Origin: UBA3792 sp045114775
GTDB lineage: Bacteria > Bacillota > Clostridia > Christensenellales > CAG-138
NCBI GenBank assembly: GCA_045114775.1
Contig: JBGULC010000043.1
Coordinates: 62,001 to 126,000 of the forward strand
Direction: 5' to 3'
DNA: 64,000 bases
In this document: piece by piece, positions 16,176 through 23,762 of the stretch
Position numbering within the stretch: the first letter of the stretch is position 1
Layout: each line of letters begins with the position of its first letter
Made by a program: the position numbers and the translations under genes
The notes under the pieces: model-generated
Seen by the model: the letters and a program-made list of their open reading frames with translations, nothing else
Database searches by the model: none
What the model was told of the DNA's origin: nothing

Positions 16176-16796
16176 ATGAAACTGATCTTCTTGGGCCCGC
16201 CGGGCGCGGGCAAAGGCACACAGGCAGAGCGCATTGCGGAGCGATTTGAGATCGCGCACCTCTCGACCGGCGACATGCTGCGCGCAGAGATCCGCAATGC
16301 CACTCCGCTGGGTGCGGCGGCAAAGGCATATATCGACCGCGGCGAGCTTGTTCCGGACAGCGTCATCATCGACATGGTCCGCGAGAGGATCGCGCGGGAG
16401 GATTGCAGAAACGGATTCCTTTTAGACGGTTTTCCGAGAACGGTCGTCCAGGCCGAAGCGCTTGCGGAATTCACCGATATCGACTATGCGGTCAATATCG
16501 ACGTCCCGAGCGAGCGGCTCGTTGCGCGCATTTCCGGGCGCAGAATGTGCCCCGACTGCGGCGCGGCGTATCATGTTTCGATGTACGCGGAGCCGGCCTG
16601 CCGTAAGTGCGGCGCGACGCTGTACCAGCGTGACGACGATCGCGAGGAAACGGTCAAAAACCGCCTGAAGGTCTATACGGAAAAGACAGCGCCGCTCATC
16701 GCCTTCTATGAGGCGGCGGGCAAGCTGGTCACCGTGGACGGCGATCAAACCGTCGATGCGGTGACGGAGAGCATTCTGAAAGGGCTCGGCGCATGA
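16176..16796 (+). CDS. adk: Adenylate kinase, zinc-lid form
   Basis: 206 residues catalysing ATP + AMP to 2 ADP. The P-loop is LGPPGAGKGTQAERI, followed by HLSTGDMLRAEI (AMP site) and FLLDGFPRT. The lid has CPDCGAAYHV and CRKCG, a four-cysteine zinc site typical of Gram-positive enzymes. It lies 5 nt after secY. Its last four bases overlap the map start (ATGA). Confidence 0.98.
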   Translation: MKLIFLGPPGAGKGTQAERIAERFEIAHLSTGDMLRAEIRNATPLGAAAKAYIDRGELVPDSVIIDMVRERIAREDCRNGFLLDGFPRTVVQAEALAEFTDIDYAVNIDVPSERLVARISGRRMCPDCGAAYHVSMYAEPACRKCGATLYQRDDDREETVKNRLKVYTEKTAPLIAFYEAAGKLVTVDGDQTVDAVTESILKGLGA

Positions 16797-17551
16797 TCAC
16801 GATTAAATCTGCGCAGGACATCGAACGGATGAAAGCGGCAGGCAAGGTCGTGGAGGACACTCTGAAGCTTTTGGAAAAGAGCGTACGAGTCGGCATCACC
16901 ACGGCGGAGCTCGACCGGATCGCGGATGAATTCATCCGGAGTCAAGGCGCGTATCCGACGTTCCTCCACTATAACGGGTATCCGAAGAGCGTCTGCATCT
17001 CGGTCAACGAGGAGGTCGTTCACGGGATCCCCGGCAAGCGGAAGCTTAAAGACGGCGACATCGTAAGCTGCGACGTCGGCGCTACGCTGGACGGGTTCGT
17101 CGGAGACGCCGCAAGGACGTTTCTCATCGGAAATGTGCCGGAGGAAACGCAAAAGCTCGTTCGTGTCACGCGGGAATGCTTCTTTGAAGGACTGAAGTTC
17201 TGCCGTGTCGGGTATCGCATTTCGGATATTTCGAAGGCGATCCAGAACCACGCGGAATCACACGGCTACGGGGTCGTCCGCGAACTGGTCGGCCACGGTG
17301 TCGGACGGGTGCTCCATGAGGACCCGGAGGTTCCGAACTTCTACTCGCCGAGATCGCGGCAGCGCCTCGAAGCGGGCATGACCATTGCAATCGAACCGAT
17401 GATCAACCTCGGTACCGCAAGGGTCTGGCAGCTTGAGGATGGCTGGACGGTAGTCACGCAGGACGGGAAACCGTCGGCGCACTACGAAAACTCCGTAGCG
17501 ATCACCGACGGAGATCCGATTCTTCTGACCTGCTCGGAGGCATTCGTATGA
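16793..17551 (+). CDS. map: Methionine aminopeptidase, type I
   Basis: 252 residues that remove the N-terminal methionine from new proteins. The five metal ligands of the pita-bread fold are visible: Asp in CDVGATLDGFVGDAARTF (two), His in VGHGVGRVLHEDP, Glu in IAIEPMI and Glu in HYENSVAI; the substrate-binding His is in SVNEEVVHGIPG. It overlaps adk upstream and the KOW gene downstream (ATGATG), so translation is coupled. Confidence 0.98.
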   Translation: MITIKSAQDIERMKAAGKVVEDTLKLLEKSVRVGITTAELDRIADEFIRSQGAYPTFLHYNGYPKSVCISVNEEVVHGIPGKRKLKDGDIVSCDVGATLDGFVGDAARTFLIGNVPEETQKLVRVTRECFFEGLKFCRVGYRISDISKAIQNHAESHGYGVVRELVGHGVGRVLHEDPEVPNFYSPRSRQRLEAGMTIAIEPMINLGTARVWQLEDGWTVVTQDGKPSAHYENSVAITDGDPILLTCSEAFV

Positions 17552-17820
17552 TGAACGGACCGCTTGAATTGGGCGGGATCGTACGCTCACGCGCAGGGCG
17601 AGACCGCGGACGTGCGTTTGTGATTCTGAAGATCGTCGATGCGGACTATGTTCTGCTCGCGGACGGCAGACTCCGGACAATCGAGCGTCCGAAGAAAAAG
17701 AAGCGCAGGCACCTTTTGAAGGCTTCCGATACGCGGATGGAGCTTTCCGAACATCTGCTCGATGCGGATATCCGGAAGTTCCTCGCCGCGCAAGGGTTCC
17801 AAAACGACCGAAACGAATAA
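17548..17820 (+). CDS. KOW-domain RNA-binding protein (L14e/L27e-like)
   Basis: 90 residues. The start is a KOW-type beta barrel (LELGGIVRSRAGRDRGRAFVILKIVDADYVLLADGR), then a basic patch RPKKKKRRHLLK and an acidic helix. Proteins of this type, distantly like eukaryal and archaeal L14e/L27e, are conserved between map and infA in many Clostridia. The role is unknown; ribosome association is inferred from the neighbourhood. Start overlaps the map stop. Confidence 0.85.
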   Translation: MMNGPLELGGIVRSRAGRDRGRAFVILKIVDADYVLLADGRLRTIERPKKKKRRHLLKASDTRMELSEHLLDADIRKFLAAQGFQNDRNE

Positions 17821-17832
17821 GGAGGGATATCG

Positions 17833-18054
17833 TTGTCCAAACAGGATGTCATTGAAGTGGAAGGCGTCGTGACCGAGGCGTACCCGAACGCAATGTTCGA
17901 AGTCAAGCTCCCGAACGACCACAAGATCCTCGCGACCATCTCGGGCAAGCTGCGTATGAACTACATTCGCATCCTTCCCGGAGACAAGGTCACCGTCGAG
18001 CTTTCGATGTATGATTTGACCCGCGGCCGCATCACCTGGCGCGCGAAGAACTGA
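17833..18054 (+). CDS. infA: Translation initiation factor IF-1
   Basis: 73 residues, S1-like OB fold: SKQDVIEVEGVVTEAYPNAM, KILATISGKLRMNYIRILPGD, YDLTRGRITWRAKN. The start codon is TTG at 17833, 8 nt after ggaggg; there is no suitable ATG, so the start is firm. IF-1 occupies the A site during initiation. A TTG start should keep its expression below that of the flanking ribosomal genes. Confidence 0.97.
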   Translation: MSKQDVIEVEGVVTEAYPNAMFEVKLPNDHKILATISGKLRMNYIRILPGDKVTVELSMYDLTRGRITWRAKN

Positions 18055-18087
18055 GAAGACAGGAAAAGATTTTAAAGGAGAAAAGCT

Positions 18088-18201
18088 ATGAAAGTCAGAC
18101 CGTCTGTGAAACCCATTTGCGAAAAGTGCAAGATCATCAAGCGCAAGGGCCGCGTCATGATCATTTGCGAGAATCCGAAGCACAAGCAAAAGCAGGGCTA
18201 A
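18088..18201 (+). CDS. rpmJ: 50S ribosomal protein L36, zinc form
   Basis: 37 residues with the zinc-binding pattern CEKC...CENPKH (three Cys and one His). It is the canonical C+ L36. It starts at ATG 18088 behind aaaggag, 33 nt after infA. Confidence 0.97.
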   Translation: MKVRPSVKPICEKCKIIKRKGRVMIICENPKHKQKQG

Positions 18202-18217
18202 TCCCACAGGGAACAAA

Positions 18218-18254
18218 CTTGCGGGGCGGCTGGCACGAGAGTGCAACCCGCAAG
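18218..18254 (+). promoter_or_regulatory. Hairpin leader ahead of the alpha operon (rpsM)
   Basis: The 103-nt gap between rpmJ and rpsM has outer arms cttgcggg (18218-18225) and cccgcaag (18247-18254) around a G-rich loop. Its position fits an S4 autoregulatory site as known in other bacteria; this is inference from location only. Confidence 0.45.
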
Positions 18255-18304
18255 CCTATATAGATCCATATTTTCTAAATTTATTACGGAGGTAGAGAAA
18301 CGAT

Positions 18305-18673
18305 ATGGCACGTATTGCTGGCGTAGACCTTCCGAGAGATAAGCGAGTCGAGATCGGCTTGACCTATATCTACGGGATCGGTCAGACAACCGCTTCCAAG
18401 ATCCTCGCAGAGACCGGCATTAACCCCGACACCCGCGTTCGTGATCTGGAAGAGAACGATGTCAACAAGATCAGAGATTATATCGACCACAACCTCAAGG
18501 TTGAGGGCGATTTGAGACGCGAAACCTCGATGAATATCAAGCGGCTGGTAGAGATCGGTTGCTATCGCGGGGTTCGTCACCGCAAGGGCCTGCCTGTAAG
18601 AGGACAGTCCACGAAGCAGAACGCTCGTACCCGTAAGGGCCCGAAACGTACGCAGGGCGGCAAGAAGAAGTAA
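18305..18673 (+). CDS. rpsM: 30S ribosomal protein S13
   Basis: 122 residues: ARIAGVDLPRDKRVEIGLTY, the H2TH-like block GYRGVRHRKGLPVRGQ is seen here as CYRGVRHRKGLPVRGQST, and a basic tail. It contacts tRNA in the A and P sites and forms bridges with the 50S. A strong ggagg precedes it after the hairpin leader. Confidence 0.98.
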   Translation: MARIAGVDLPRDKRVEIGLTYIYGIGQTTASKILAETGINPDTRVRDLEENDVNKIRDYIDHNLKVEGDLRRETSMNIKRLVEIGCYRGVRHRKGLPVRGQSTKQNARTRKGPKRTQGGKKK

Positions 18674-18687
18674 GGAGGAGCTAAACG

Positions 18688-19092
18688 ATGGCAGGTAAAG
18701 CTAAGGTTAAAAAAGCAGTTACGCGCAAGCGTCGTGAGAAGAAGAACATCGAGCGCGGTGCAGCGCACATTCGCTCCTCTTTCAACAACACTTTGGTGAC
18801 CATCACCGACACGCAGGGCAACGCGATCTCGTGGTCCAGCGCAGGTTCCCACGGTTTCCGCGGATCCCGCAAGTCCACGCCGTTTGCCGCGCAGGTCGCA
18901 TCCGAAGCGGCGGCAGTCGCTGCGATGGAGCATGGTCTCAAGACGGTTGAAGTTTATGTCAAGGGCCCCGGCTCCGGCCGCGAGTCCGCGATTCGTGCGC
19001 TCCAGTCCGCAGGTCTGCAGATCGTCTCCATCAAAGACGTGACGCCGATCCCGCACAACGGCTGCCGTCCGCCGAAGCGCAGAAGAGTGTAA
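18688..19092 (+). CDS. rpsK: 30S ribosomal protein S11
   Basis: 134 residues. The basic N-terminus is followed by GAAHIRSSFNNTLVTITDTQ, SAGSHGFRGSRKSTPFAAQ and the C-terminal PIPHNGCRPPKRRRV. It forms part of the platform beside the mRNA exit. Confidence 0.98.
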   Translation: MAGKAKVKKAVTRKRREKKNIERGAAHIRSSFNNTLVTITDTQGNAISWSSAGSHGFRGSRKSTPFAAQVASEAAAVAAMEHGLKTVEVYVKGPGSGRESAIRALQSAGLQIVSIKDVTPIPHNGCRPPKRRRV

Positions 19093-19106
19093 GGGAGGAT
19101 CCAGAT

Positions 19107-19733
19107 ATGGCAAGATATACAGGTTCTGTTTGCAGACAGTGCCGCAGAGAAGGCACCAAGCTGTTTTTGAAGGGCGATAAGTGCTACACCGAAAAGTGCC
19201 CGATGACCCTCCGCCATACCCCTCCGGGAATGCACGGCCAGGGCAGAAAGAAGCAGTCCGAGTACGGCCTGCAGCTCCGTGAGAAGCAGAAGGTCCGCCG
19301 CGCATACGGCATCCTCGAGTCTCAGTTCCGCAAGTACTACGACATGGCGTCCAACATGAAGGGCGTCACCGGTGAGAACATGCTGTCCCTCATCGAGCGT
19401 CGTCTCGACAACGTCGCGTACCGGCTGAACTTCGGCGAATCCCGCCCGATGGCGCGCCAGATGGTCACCCACGGTCACGTCTATGTGAACGGCAAGAAGG
19501 TCGACATCGCGTCCTATCAGGTCAAGGTCGGCGACGAGATCACGATCCGCGAAAGAAGCCGTGAGATCCCGTTCTTCAAGACCCTGCGTGAGGAAGGCGC
19601 AAAGCGCACCATCCCGCAGTGGCTGGAGCTGGATGCGGAAAACCTCAAGGGCCGCGTCGTTGCGCTGCCGAAGCGTGAGGACATCGACCTGACGATCGAA
19701 GAGCACAACATCGTCGAGTTCTACTCGAGATAA
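19107..19733 (+). CDS. rpsD: 30S ribosomal protein S4, zinc form
   Basis: 208 residues. The N-terminus carries CRQCRREGTKLFLKGDKCYTEKC, a four-Cys zinc site (C+ form). The S4 RNA-binding domain reads RRLDNVAYRLNFGESRPMAR and HGHVYVNGKKVDIASY. S4 nucleates 30S assembly and in several bacteria represses the alpha operon in which it lies. Confidence 0.98.
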   Translation: MARYTGSVCRQCRREGTKLFLKGDKCYTEKCPMTLRHTPPGMHGQGRKKQSEYGLQLREKQKVRRAYGILESQFRKYYDMASNMKGVTGENMLSLIERRLDNVAYRLNFGESRPMARQMVTHGHVYVNGKKVDIASYQVKVGDEITIRERSREIPFFKTLREEGAKRTIPQWLELDAENLKGRVVALPKREDIDLTIEEHNIVEFYSR

Positions 19734-19780
19734 GCCTTGTAGGCGAACCGTAACGACATCACCGAAGGAGGGTATCATAC

Positions 19781-20722
19781 ATGATAGAAATGGAAAAGCC
19801 CAGACTCGAATGCGTGGCCAGCACTGCAAACTACGGCAAGTTCGTCGTAGAGCCGCTTGAGCGCGGATTCGGTACCACCCTGGGGAACTCGATGCGTCGG
19901 GTTCTGTTAAGCAGTCTTCCCGGTGTTGCTGCAACGTCCATTCGCATTGACGGAGTTCTGCACGAGTTCTCGACGATCGAAGGCGTCAAAGAAGACGTCA
20001 CGGAGATCATCCTGAATCTCAAGCAGCTCATCTGCAAGCTGCATTCCGAGGAGCCGAAGAAGGTCATCATCGACGCGCTCGGCCCCTGTGAGGTTAAGGC
20101 CGGCGACATCCTTCCGGACGCCGAAGTCGAGATCATCAATCCGGAACTGCACCTTGCGACGATTGACGCGAACGGTCGTCTCCACATGGAGATCATGCTG
20201 GATCACGGCAGAGGATACGTCGTATCCGATCGTAATAAGCGGCCCGATATGCCTATCGGCGAGATCGCGGTCGATTCCATCTTCACCCCGATTACGAAGG
20301 TCAACTTCACGGTGGAAAACACGCGTGTCGGTCAGATCACAGACTTTGACAAGCTGACGCTTGAACTGTGGACCGACGGCAGCATTCAGCCGGAGGAGGC
20401 GGCTTCGCTCGCGGCGAAGATCCTGACCGAGCACCTGCTCCTGTTCATCAATCTGACGGATCATGTGCAGGACGTCGAGATCCTGAAGGAGAAGGACGAC
20501 AAGAAGAAGGAAAAGATCCTCGAAATGAACATCGAAGACCTCGACCTCTCGGTCCGCTCCTATAACTGCCTCAAGCGCGCGGGCATCAACACCGTTGAGG
20601 AACTGGTGCAGCGTGATGAGGACGAGATGATGAAGGTTCGCAATCTCGGACGGAAGTCTCTCGAGGAAGTACAGCAGAAATTGGCGCAGCTGGGACTCTC
20701 CCTGCGCACGAACGAAGATTAA
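19781..20722 (+). CDS. rpoA: RNA polymerase alpha subunit
   Basis: 313 residues. The N-terminal domain has FVVEPLERGFGTTLGNSMRRVLLSSLPG (split here by its usual boundary) and the assembly residues; the C-terminal domain has DLSVRSYNCLKRAGINTVEEL and MMKVRNLGRKSLEEVQQKL, which binds UP elements such as the A/T tract before rpsJ. A short acidic linker, EKDDKKKEKILEMN, joins them. It follows rpsD by 47 nt. Confidence 0.98.
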   Translation: MIEMEKPRLECVASTANYGKFVVEPLERGFGTTLGNSMRRVLLSSLPGVAATSIRIDGVLHEFSTIEGVKEDVTEIILNLKQLICKLHSEEPKKVIIDALGPCEVKAGDILPDAEVEIINPELHLATIDANGRLHMEIMLDHGRGYVVSDRNKRPDMPIGEIAVDSIFTPITKVNFTVENTRVGQITDFDKLTLELWTDGSIQPEEAASLAAKILTEHLLLFINLTDHVQDVEILKEKDDKKKEKILEMNIEDLDLSVRSYNCLKRAGINTVEELVQRDEDEMMKVRNLGRKSLEEVQQKLAQLGLSLRTNED

Positions 20723-20734
20723 GGAGGAAGCACA

Positions 20735-21241
20735 ATGGCAAACCGTAAATTGGGGAAACCCTCTGATCAGCGTGTTGCATTGCTCAGAAATCAGACCACG
20801 GCGCTTCTCTGGAACGGCAAGATCATCACGACCGAAACGCGCGCGAAGGAAATTCGCAGCATTGCCGAAAAGCTCATCACCCTTGCAGTGAGCGAGTATC
20901 AGAACAGCGAGACCGTCGAGAAGGAAACGTACAACGATAAAGGCCAGATCGTCAAGGTCGAGAAGCAGCAGGACCTTCCGTCCAAGCTCCACGCCCGCCG
21001 TCAGATCATGGCGTATCTGTACGACATTCCCGAAGCAAAGAAGCAGGATGAGAGCAAGAGCGAGTACAAGGAGCGTACCAAGGACAATCGCCATCCCGTT
21101 GTGGAGAAGCTGTTCCGTGAGATCGCGCCGAAATATGACGCACGCGCCAAGGAAGGCAAGAAGGGCGGCTACACCCGCATCACCAAGCTCGGACCGCGTC
21201 GCGGCGACGCAGCCGAAATGGTCGTATTGGAGCTTGTCTGA
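20735..21241 (+). CDS. rplQ: 50S ribosomal protein L17 with internal insertions
   Basis: 168 residues against about 112-127 in most bacteria. The framework is intact: KLGKPSDQRVALLRNQTTAL, TTETRAKEIRSIAEKLITLA, LHARRQIMAYL, and GGYTRITKLGPRRGDAAEM. The excess lies in two charged insertions, about residues 54-83 and 98-119. The reading frame is continuous and codon use matches its neighbours, so this is a real long form and not an error. It is the last gene of the supercluster. Confidence 0.96.
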   Translation: MANRKLGKPSDQRVALLRNQTTALLWNGKIITTETRAKEIRSIAEKLITLAVSEYQNSETVEKETYNDKGQIVKVEKQQDLPSKLHARRQIMAYLYDIPEAKKQDESKSEYKERTKDNRHPVVEKLFREIAPKYDARAKEGKKGGYTRITKLGPRRGDAAEMVVLELV

Positions 21242-21256
21242 TCAAAACTGAAAGAG

Positions 21257-21287
21257 AGCCTGTCGAGTAAATCGATGGGCTTTTTTT
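21257..21287 (+). terminator. Terminator of the ribosomal supercluster
   Basis: Arms agcctgtcga (21257-21266) and tcgatgggct (21272-21281), with G-U pairs, followed by seven T. Confidence 0.85.
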
Positions 21288-21381
21288 CGTTCTTCAGCTT
21301 GCATTTTCGTTTGAGGTCTGTTACACTATATATAATCAAAGGGGTCGGAACGAAATGACACACAGAAAGGGGAATGATGCT

Positions 21382-22509
21382 ATGATACGGAGAATTGGAA
21401 AGATCCTGTTGATCGCGCTTGCAATGCTGTTGCTGTTCGGTTGTGCCGGAAGCAATTCGGAGGATGAATCGCTGAAGGAAATGGTGACATTCCTTTCGCA
21501 GGAGCGCAATAATCTGCAGGATAAGCTGGATAAGGTTCAGGGAACGCTGAATCAGACAACGCAGGAGTTGTATGCAGCAAGATCGGAGATTGATTCCACA
21601 CAAGAAGAGCTGCAGAAGTTGAAAAACGAGCCGGTTCCGACGCCGAAGATTGTAACCGAAACCAAGACCGAGATCAAGGAGGTCGTCACCAAGATCCAGA
21701 ACGAATACGCATGCGGCGTCGATTGTACTGTGAACGGTGGGGCGTTTGCCAAGCTGGACGGTCAAACGAAGGTCAAGTGCGTTCCGAAAGAAATCGAAGG
21801 CTTCGTGTTCGATCATTGGGAGGTGGACGGACAGGTGCAGGACAGCACAGCGAAAACGCTGGAGCTGACCCTTTCCGAAACCGCGGTAATCCGTGCCGTT
21901 TTCCATGAGCGGCGTACGGTCAAGTGCATCAACTGTCACTTCCAGTTCCTCAACGAAAAGAACAACGCGCAGGGAAAAGAGTATACCGAGTTCGATTTTG
22001 AAGAGGATTATAAGAACCCGGTTACCAAGAAGACGGAAAAAGGCGGTTTGATCAGCTTCTACATTTTTGCGGATGTTCCGAGGAAGCAGGAGGTCGATTA
22101 CTGGCTGATCAACGGTGTAAAGTATCAGTATCCCAAGGATATACAGAAATTCCGCGTTGTGGATCTGAACGAGGCGACCGTCTACGAGGTCGTGTTCAAG
22201 GGACAGGCGAGAACGACGTCGCAACCGGGAAAAACACCCTCGCCCACAACATACTATACTGTGACTTGTGTGAATTGCAAGTATAAATATAACAACAGTT
22301 GGTACACGAGCGGTAAGGTTCCGGCAGGCACGCAGATTACGATCAGAGGAACGAGCGATTCCTCGGAAGCATATTTCAACGGTTCGCCGTCCTCCGTAAA
22401 TCGACACTTCACGAGTCCGACCTCGGGCAGCTCCGGCAAATGGAACTTCAGCTATAAATACACCGTGAACAGCAACGTAAATGTATCGTTCAGCGGCGTA
22501 GTCAACTGA
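21382..22509 (+). CDS. Lipoprotein with coiled coil and three CxxC-led extracellular modules
   Basis: 375 residues from ATG 21382 (an in-frame ATG at 21355 would add nine polar residues and lacks a site; agaaagggg precedes 21382). The lipobox is LLLFGCAG. Residues about 25-85 form a coiled coil rich in Glu, Gln and Leu. The rest is built from modules that open with a cysteine pair: CGVDCTV, VKCINCHFQF and VTCVNCKYKY. The first contains FDHWEVDGQ and AVIRAVFHE, which resembles the beta-grasp repeats (InlB B-repeat class) of surface proteins. Probably a surface-anchored protein of unknown ligand. Monocistronic, ended by the terminator at 22526. Confidence 0.75.
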   Translation: MIRRIGKILLIALAMLLLFGCAGSNSEDESLKEMVTFLSQERNNLQDKLDKVQGTLNQTTQELYAARSEIDSTQEELQKLKNEPVPTPKIVTETKTEIKEVVTKIQNEYACGVDCTVNGGAFAKLDGQTKVKCVPKEIEGFVFDHWEVDGQVQDSTAKTLELTLSETAVIRAVFHERRTVKCINCHFQFLNEKNNAQGKEYTEFDFEEDYKNPVTKKTEKGGLISFYIFADVPRKQEVDYWLINGVKYQYPKDIQKFRVVDLNEATVYEVVFKGQARTTSQPGKTPSPTTYYTVTCVNCKYKYNNSWYTSGKVPAGTQITIRGTSDSSEAYFNGSPSSVNRHFTSPTSGSSGKWNFSYKYTVNSNVNVSFSGVVN

Positions 22510-22525
22510 GTAAAGCGATAAAGAC

Positions 22526-22557
22526 AGAGGGGCGTTTCTGCGGAGACGCCTCTTTTT
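22526..22557 (+). terminator. Terminator of the CxxC lipoprotein gene
   Basis: A gaggggcgt...acgcctc hairpin with a short bulge, followed by five T. Confidence 0.8.
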
Positions 22558-22592
22558 GTCGGACAGAAAAGGAGCCGTATTTTTGCTGCTCC

Positions 22593-22712
22593 TTATTTCC
22601 ATTCCAATATCGTATTCGGATCGGTCCCGAGCGCTTTGCAGATACAGAACAGTTCTAAGTTCGTCGCGGGTTTGTCAGGGGACGAGGGCCTACGAACTTC
22701 GTTGTCATATGG
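22593..22712 (-). pseudogene. C-terminal remnant of an XRE-family HTH regulator
   Basis: On the minus strand an open frame from about 22712 to TAA at 22593 encodes roughly 40 residues ending in PATNLELFCICKALGTDPN, then TILEWK. That is the usual end of a Cro/CI-type HTH domain (ICKALGTDPNTLL). No start codon or N-terminal helices are present: the frame runs leftward directly from the terminator of the membrane gene (22714-22735). It reads as a truncated gene. A hairpin with a poor T-run (22569-22594) lies at its end. Confidence 0.6.
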
Positions 22713-22713
22713 G

Positions 22714-22735
22714 AAAAAGAGCCGCCGTGGCTCCT
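22714..22735 (-). terminator. Terminator of the TIGR02206-like gene
   Basis: Short gagcc/ggctc stem (22719-22723 and 22729-22733), followed on the minus strand by five T (22714-22718). Confidence 0.55.
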
Positions 22736-22738
22736 TTA

Positions 22739-23551
22739 TTACGCTGTCCGATCGACGGGTTCCGGTGCTTTCGGTTCGGCGGCTTTTTTCAGCCCAAACA
22801 GCCGGGTCAGCCCTCTCAAAACAAAGTAGGCAAGCAGCGGAACAAGGATCGTTCCGATGGAGATGGCCAGCACATAGATGGTCTGACCGAGGAACGCGCC
22901 GGTGCTTTCGATGATCTTCAATCGAATATCTTCCAGGAACGGTGCGTTGCTGTGAACGAAATTGTTGAAGTTGGTATCAATGAACTGCGCGAACGGACCG
23001 ACGATGAGGCAATACGCTCCGTAGACGATCAGAATCCGGAGGACGTCCTTTTTTGTATCGAATCGGACCAATCCCTGGAATAGGAACAGGAAGAACGTGA
23101 ACAACCCGATGCCGTGGAACAGAACCGTGTGCAGTTCGAAGAAGCTGCCGCCTTTTCCGGTCACGTACGCCCACATACTCCGGATCGCGTCATCGGAGTA
23201 GATGAGGTTCGGGTAAACGGTCATAAACAGGAACAGGCACGTCGAGACTACGCCCGCGATCATGAGGAACGTATTCCGCAGTTTCCCCTTGTAAAAACAG
23301 GCAAGCGGATGAAAATACAGGAACAGACTGCAGAAATGCAGGGGGATCCAGTATGTGTCGTAACCGGTCACGACGCCCACGATCTGCTTTGCAACCTCCA
23401 GAACGAGCAGCAGGATCGAACAGATCTTCAGCGGCAGAAGCTGCGTTTCATAGCTCTTGTTTCTTAACGCGCGGCTCAGAATGAATGCAAGCGCGATGTA
23501 AACGACAAATTGCGGAATCAACGTGTATGCGTGTAACGGCGTCCAGAACAT
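22739..23551 (-). CDS. TIGR02206/YwaF-like integral membrane protein
   Basis: 270 residues with about seven hydrophobic segments. The motif YWIPLHFCSLFLYFHPLA, with His-x-Cys-Ser in a membrane helix, and the later HTVLFHGIGLF match the YwaF/TMEM164-like membrane family. TMEM164 in animals is a lipid acyltransferase; no role is proven in bacteria. The C-terminal tail is a short charged segment (LKKAAEPKAPEPVDRTA). ATG at 23551 has a gtgagg site and a sigma-A promoter lies upstream. Monocistronic. Confidence 0.75.
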   Translation of the reverse strand: MFWTPLHAYTLIPQFVVYIALAFILSRALRNKSYETQLLPLKICSILLLVLEVAKQIVGVVTGYDTYWIPLHFCSLFLYFHPLACFYKGKLRNTFLMIAGVVSTCLFLFMTVYPNLIYSDDAIRSMWAYVTGKGGSFFELHTVLFHGIGLFTFFLFLFQGLVRFDTKKDVLRILIVYGAYCLIVGPFAQFIDTNFNNFVHSNAPFLEDIRLKIIESTGAFLGQTIYVLAISIGTILVPLLAYFVLRGLTRLFGLKKAAEPKAPEPVDRTA

Positions 23552-23592
23552 GATTCATCCTCACATTTCAGCTTTTTTTCAGAAACAGACCT

Positions 23593-23621
23593 ATTCTATC
23601 GCAGAATCGCGGAATTGTCAA
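23593..23621 (-). promoter_or_regulatory. Promoter of the TIGR02206-like gene
   Basis: On the minus strand TTGACA (23616-23621) and TAGAAT (23593-23598), 17-bp spacer. Confidence 0.8.
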
Positions 23622-23632
23622 TTCAAACAGCG

Positions 23633-23665
23633 AAAAAACAGCGCCGGAGGGTTCCTCCGGCGCTG
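23633..23665 (-). terminator. Terminator of mgtE
   Basis: Perfect 11-bp arms agcgccggagg/cctccggcgct (23640-23664) with six T following on the minus strand. Confidence 0.85.
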
Positions 23666-23704
23666 AAGGTTCTGTTGTGCGTATAGCGGTTCTGCTGCCG
23701 TCCG

Positions 23705-23757
23705 GCGGACGTGCAATGCAAGTCCCTACTGGGACGGATATCATCCGTCCGTTCCTC
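23705..23757. repeat. Short palindromic repeat unit downstream of mgtE
   Basis: Contains gtccggcggac and ggacggat-atc-atccgtcc inverted repeats, of the same gggacgg class as units at 1929, 29345 and 49388. The rest of 23666-23762 holds nothing recognisable. Confidence 0.45.
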
Positions 23758-23762
23758 TTATG

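Noticed and set aside
20735..21241. Frameshift or sequencing error in rplQ
   Set aside because: The frame is continuous, conserved blocks on both sides of each insertion are intact, and codon use does not change.
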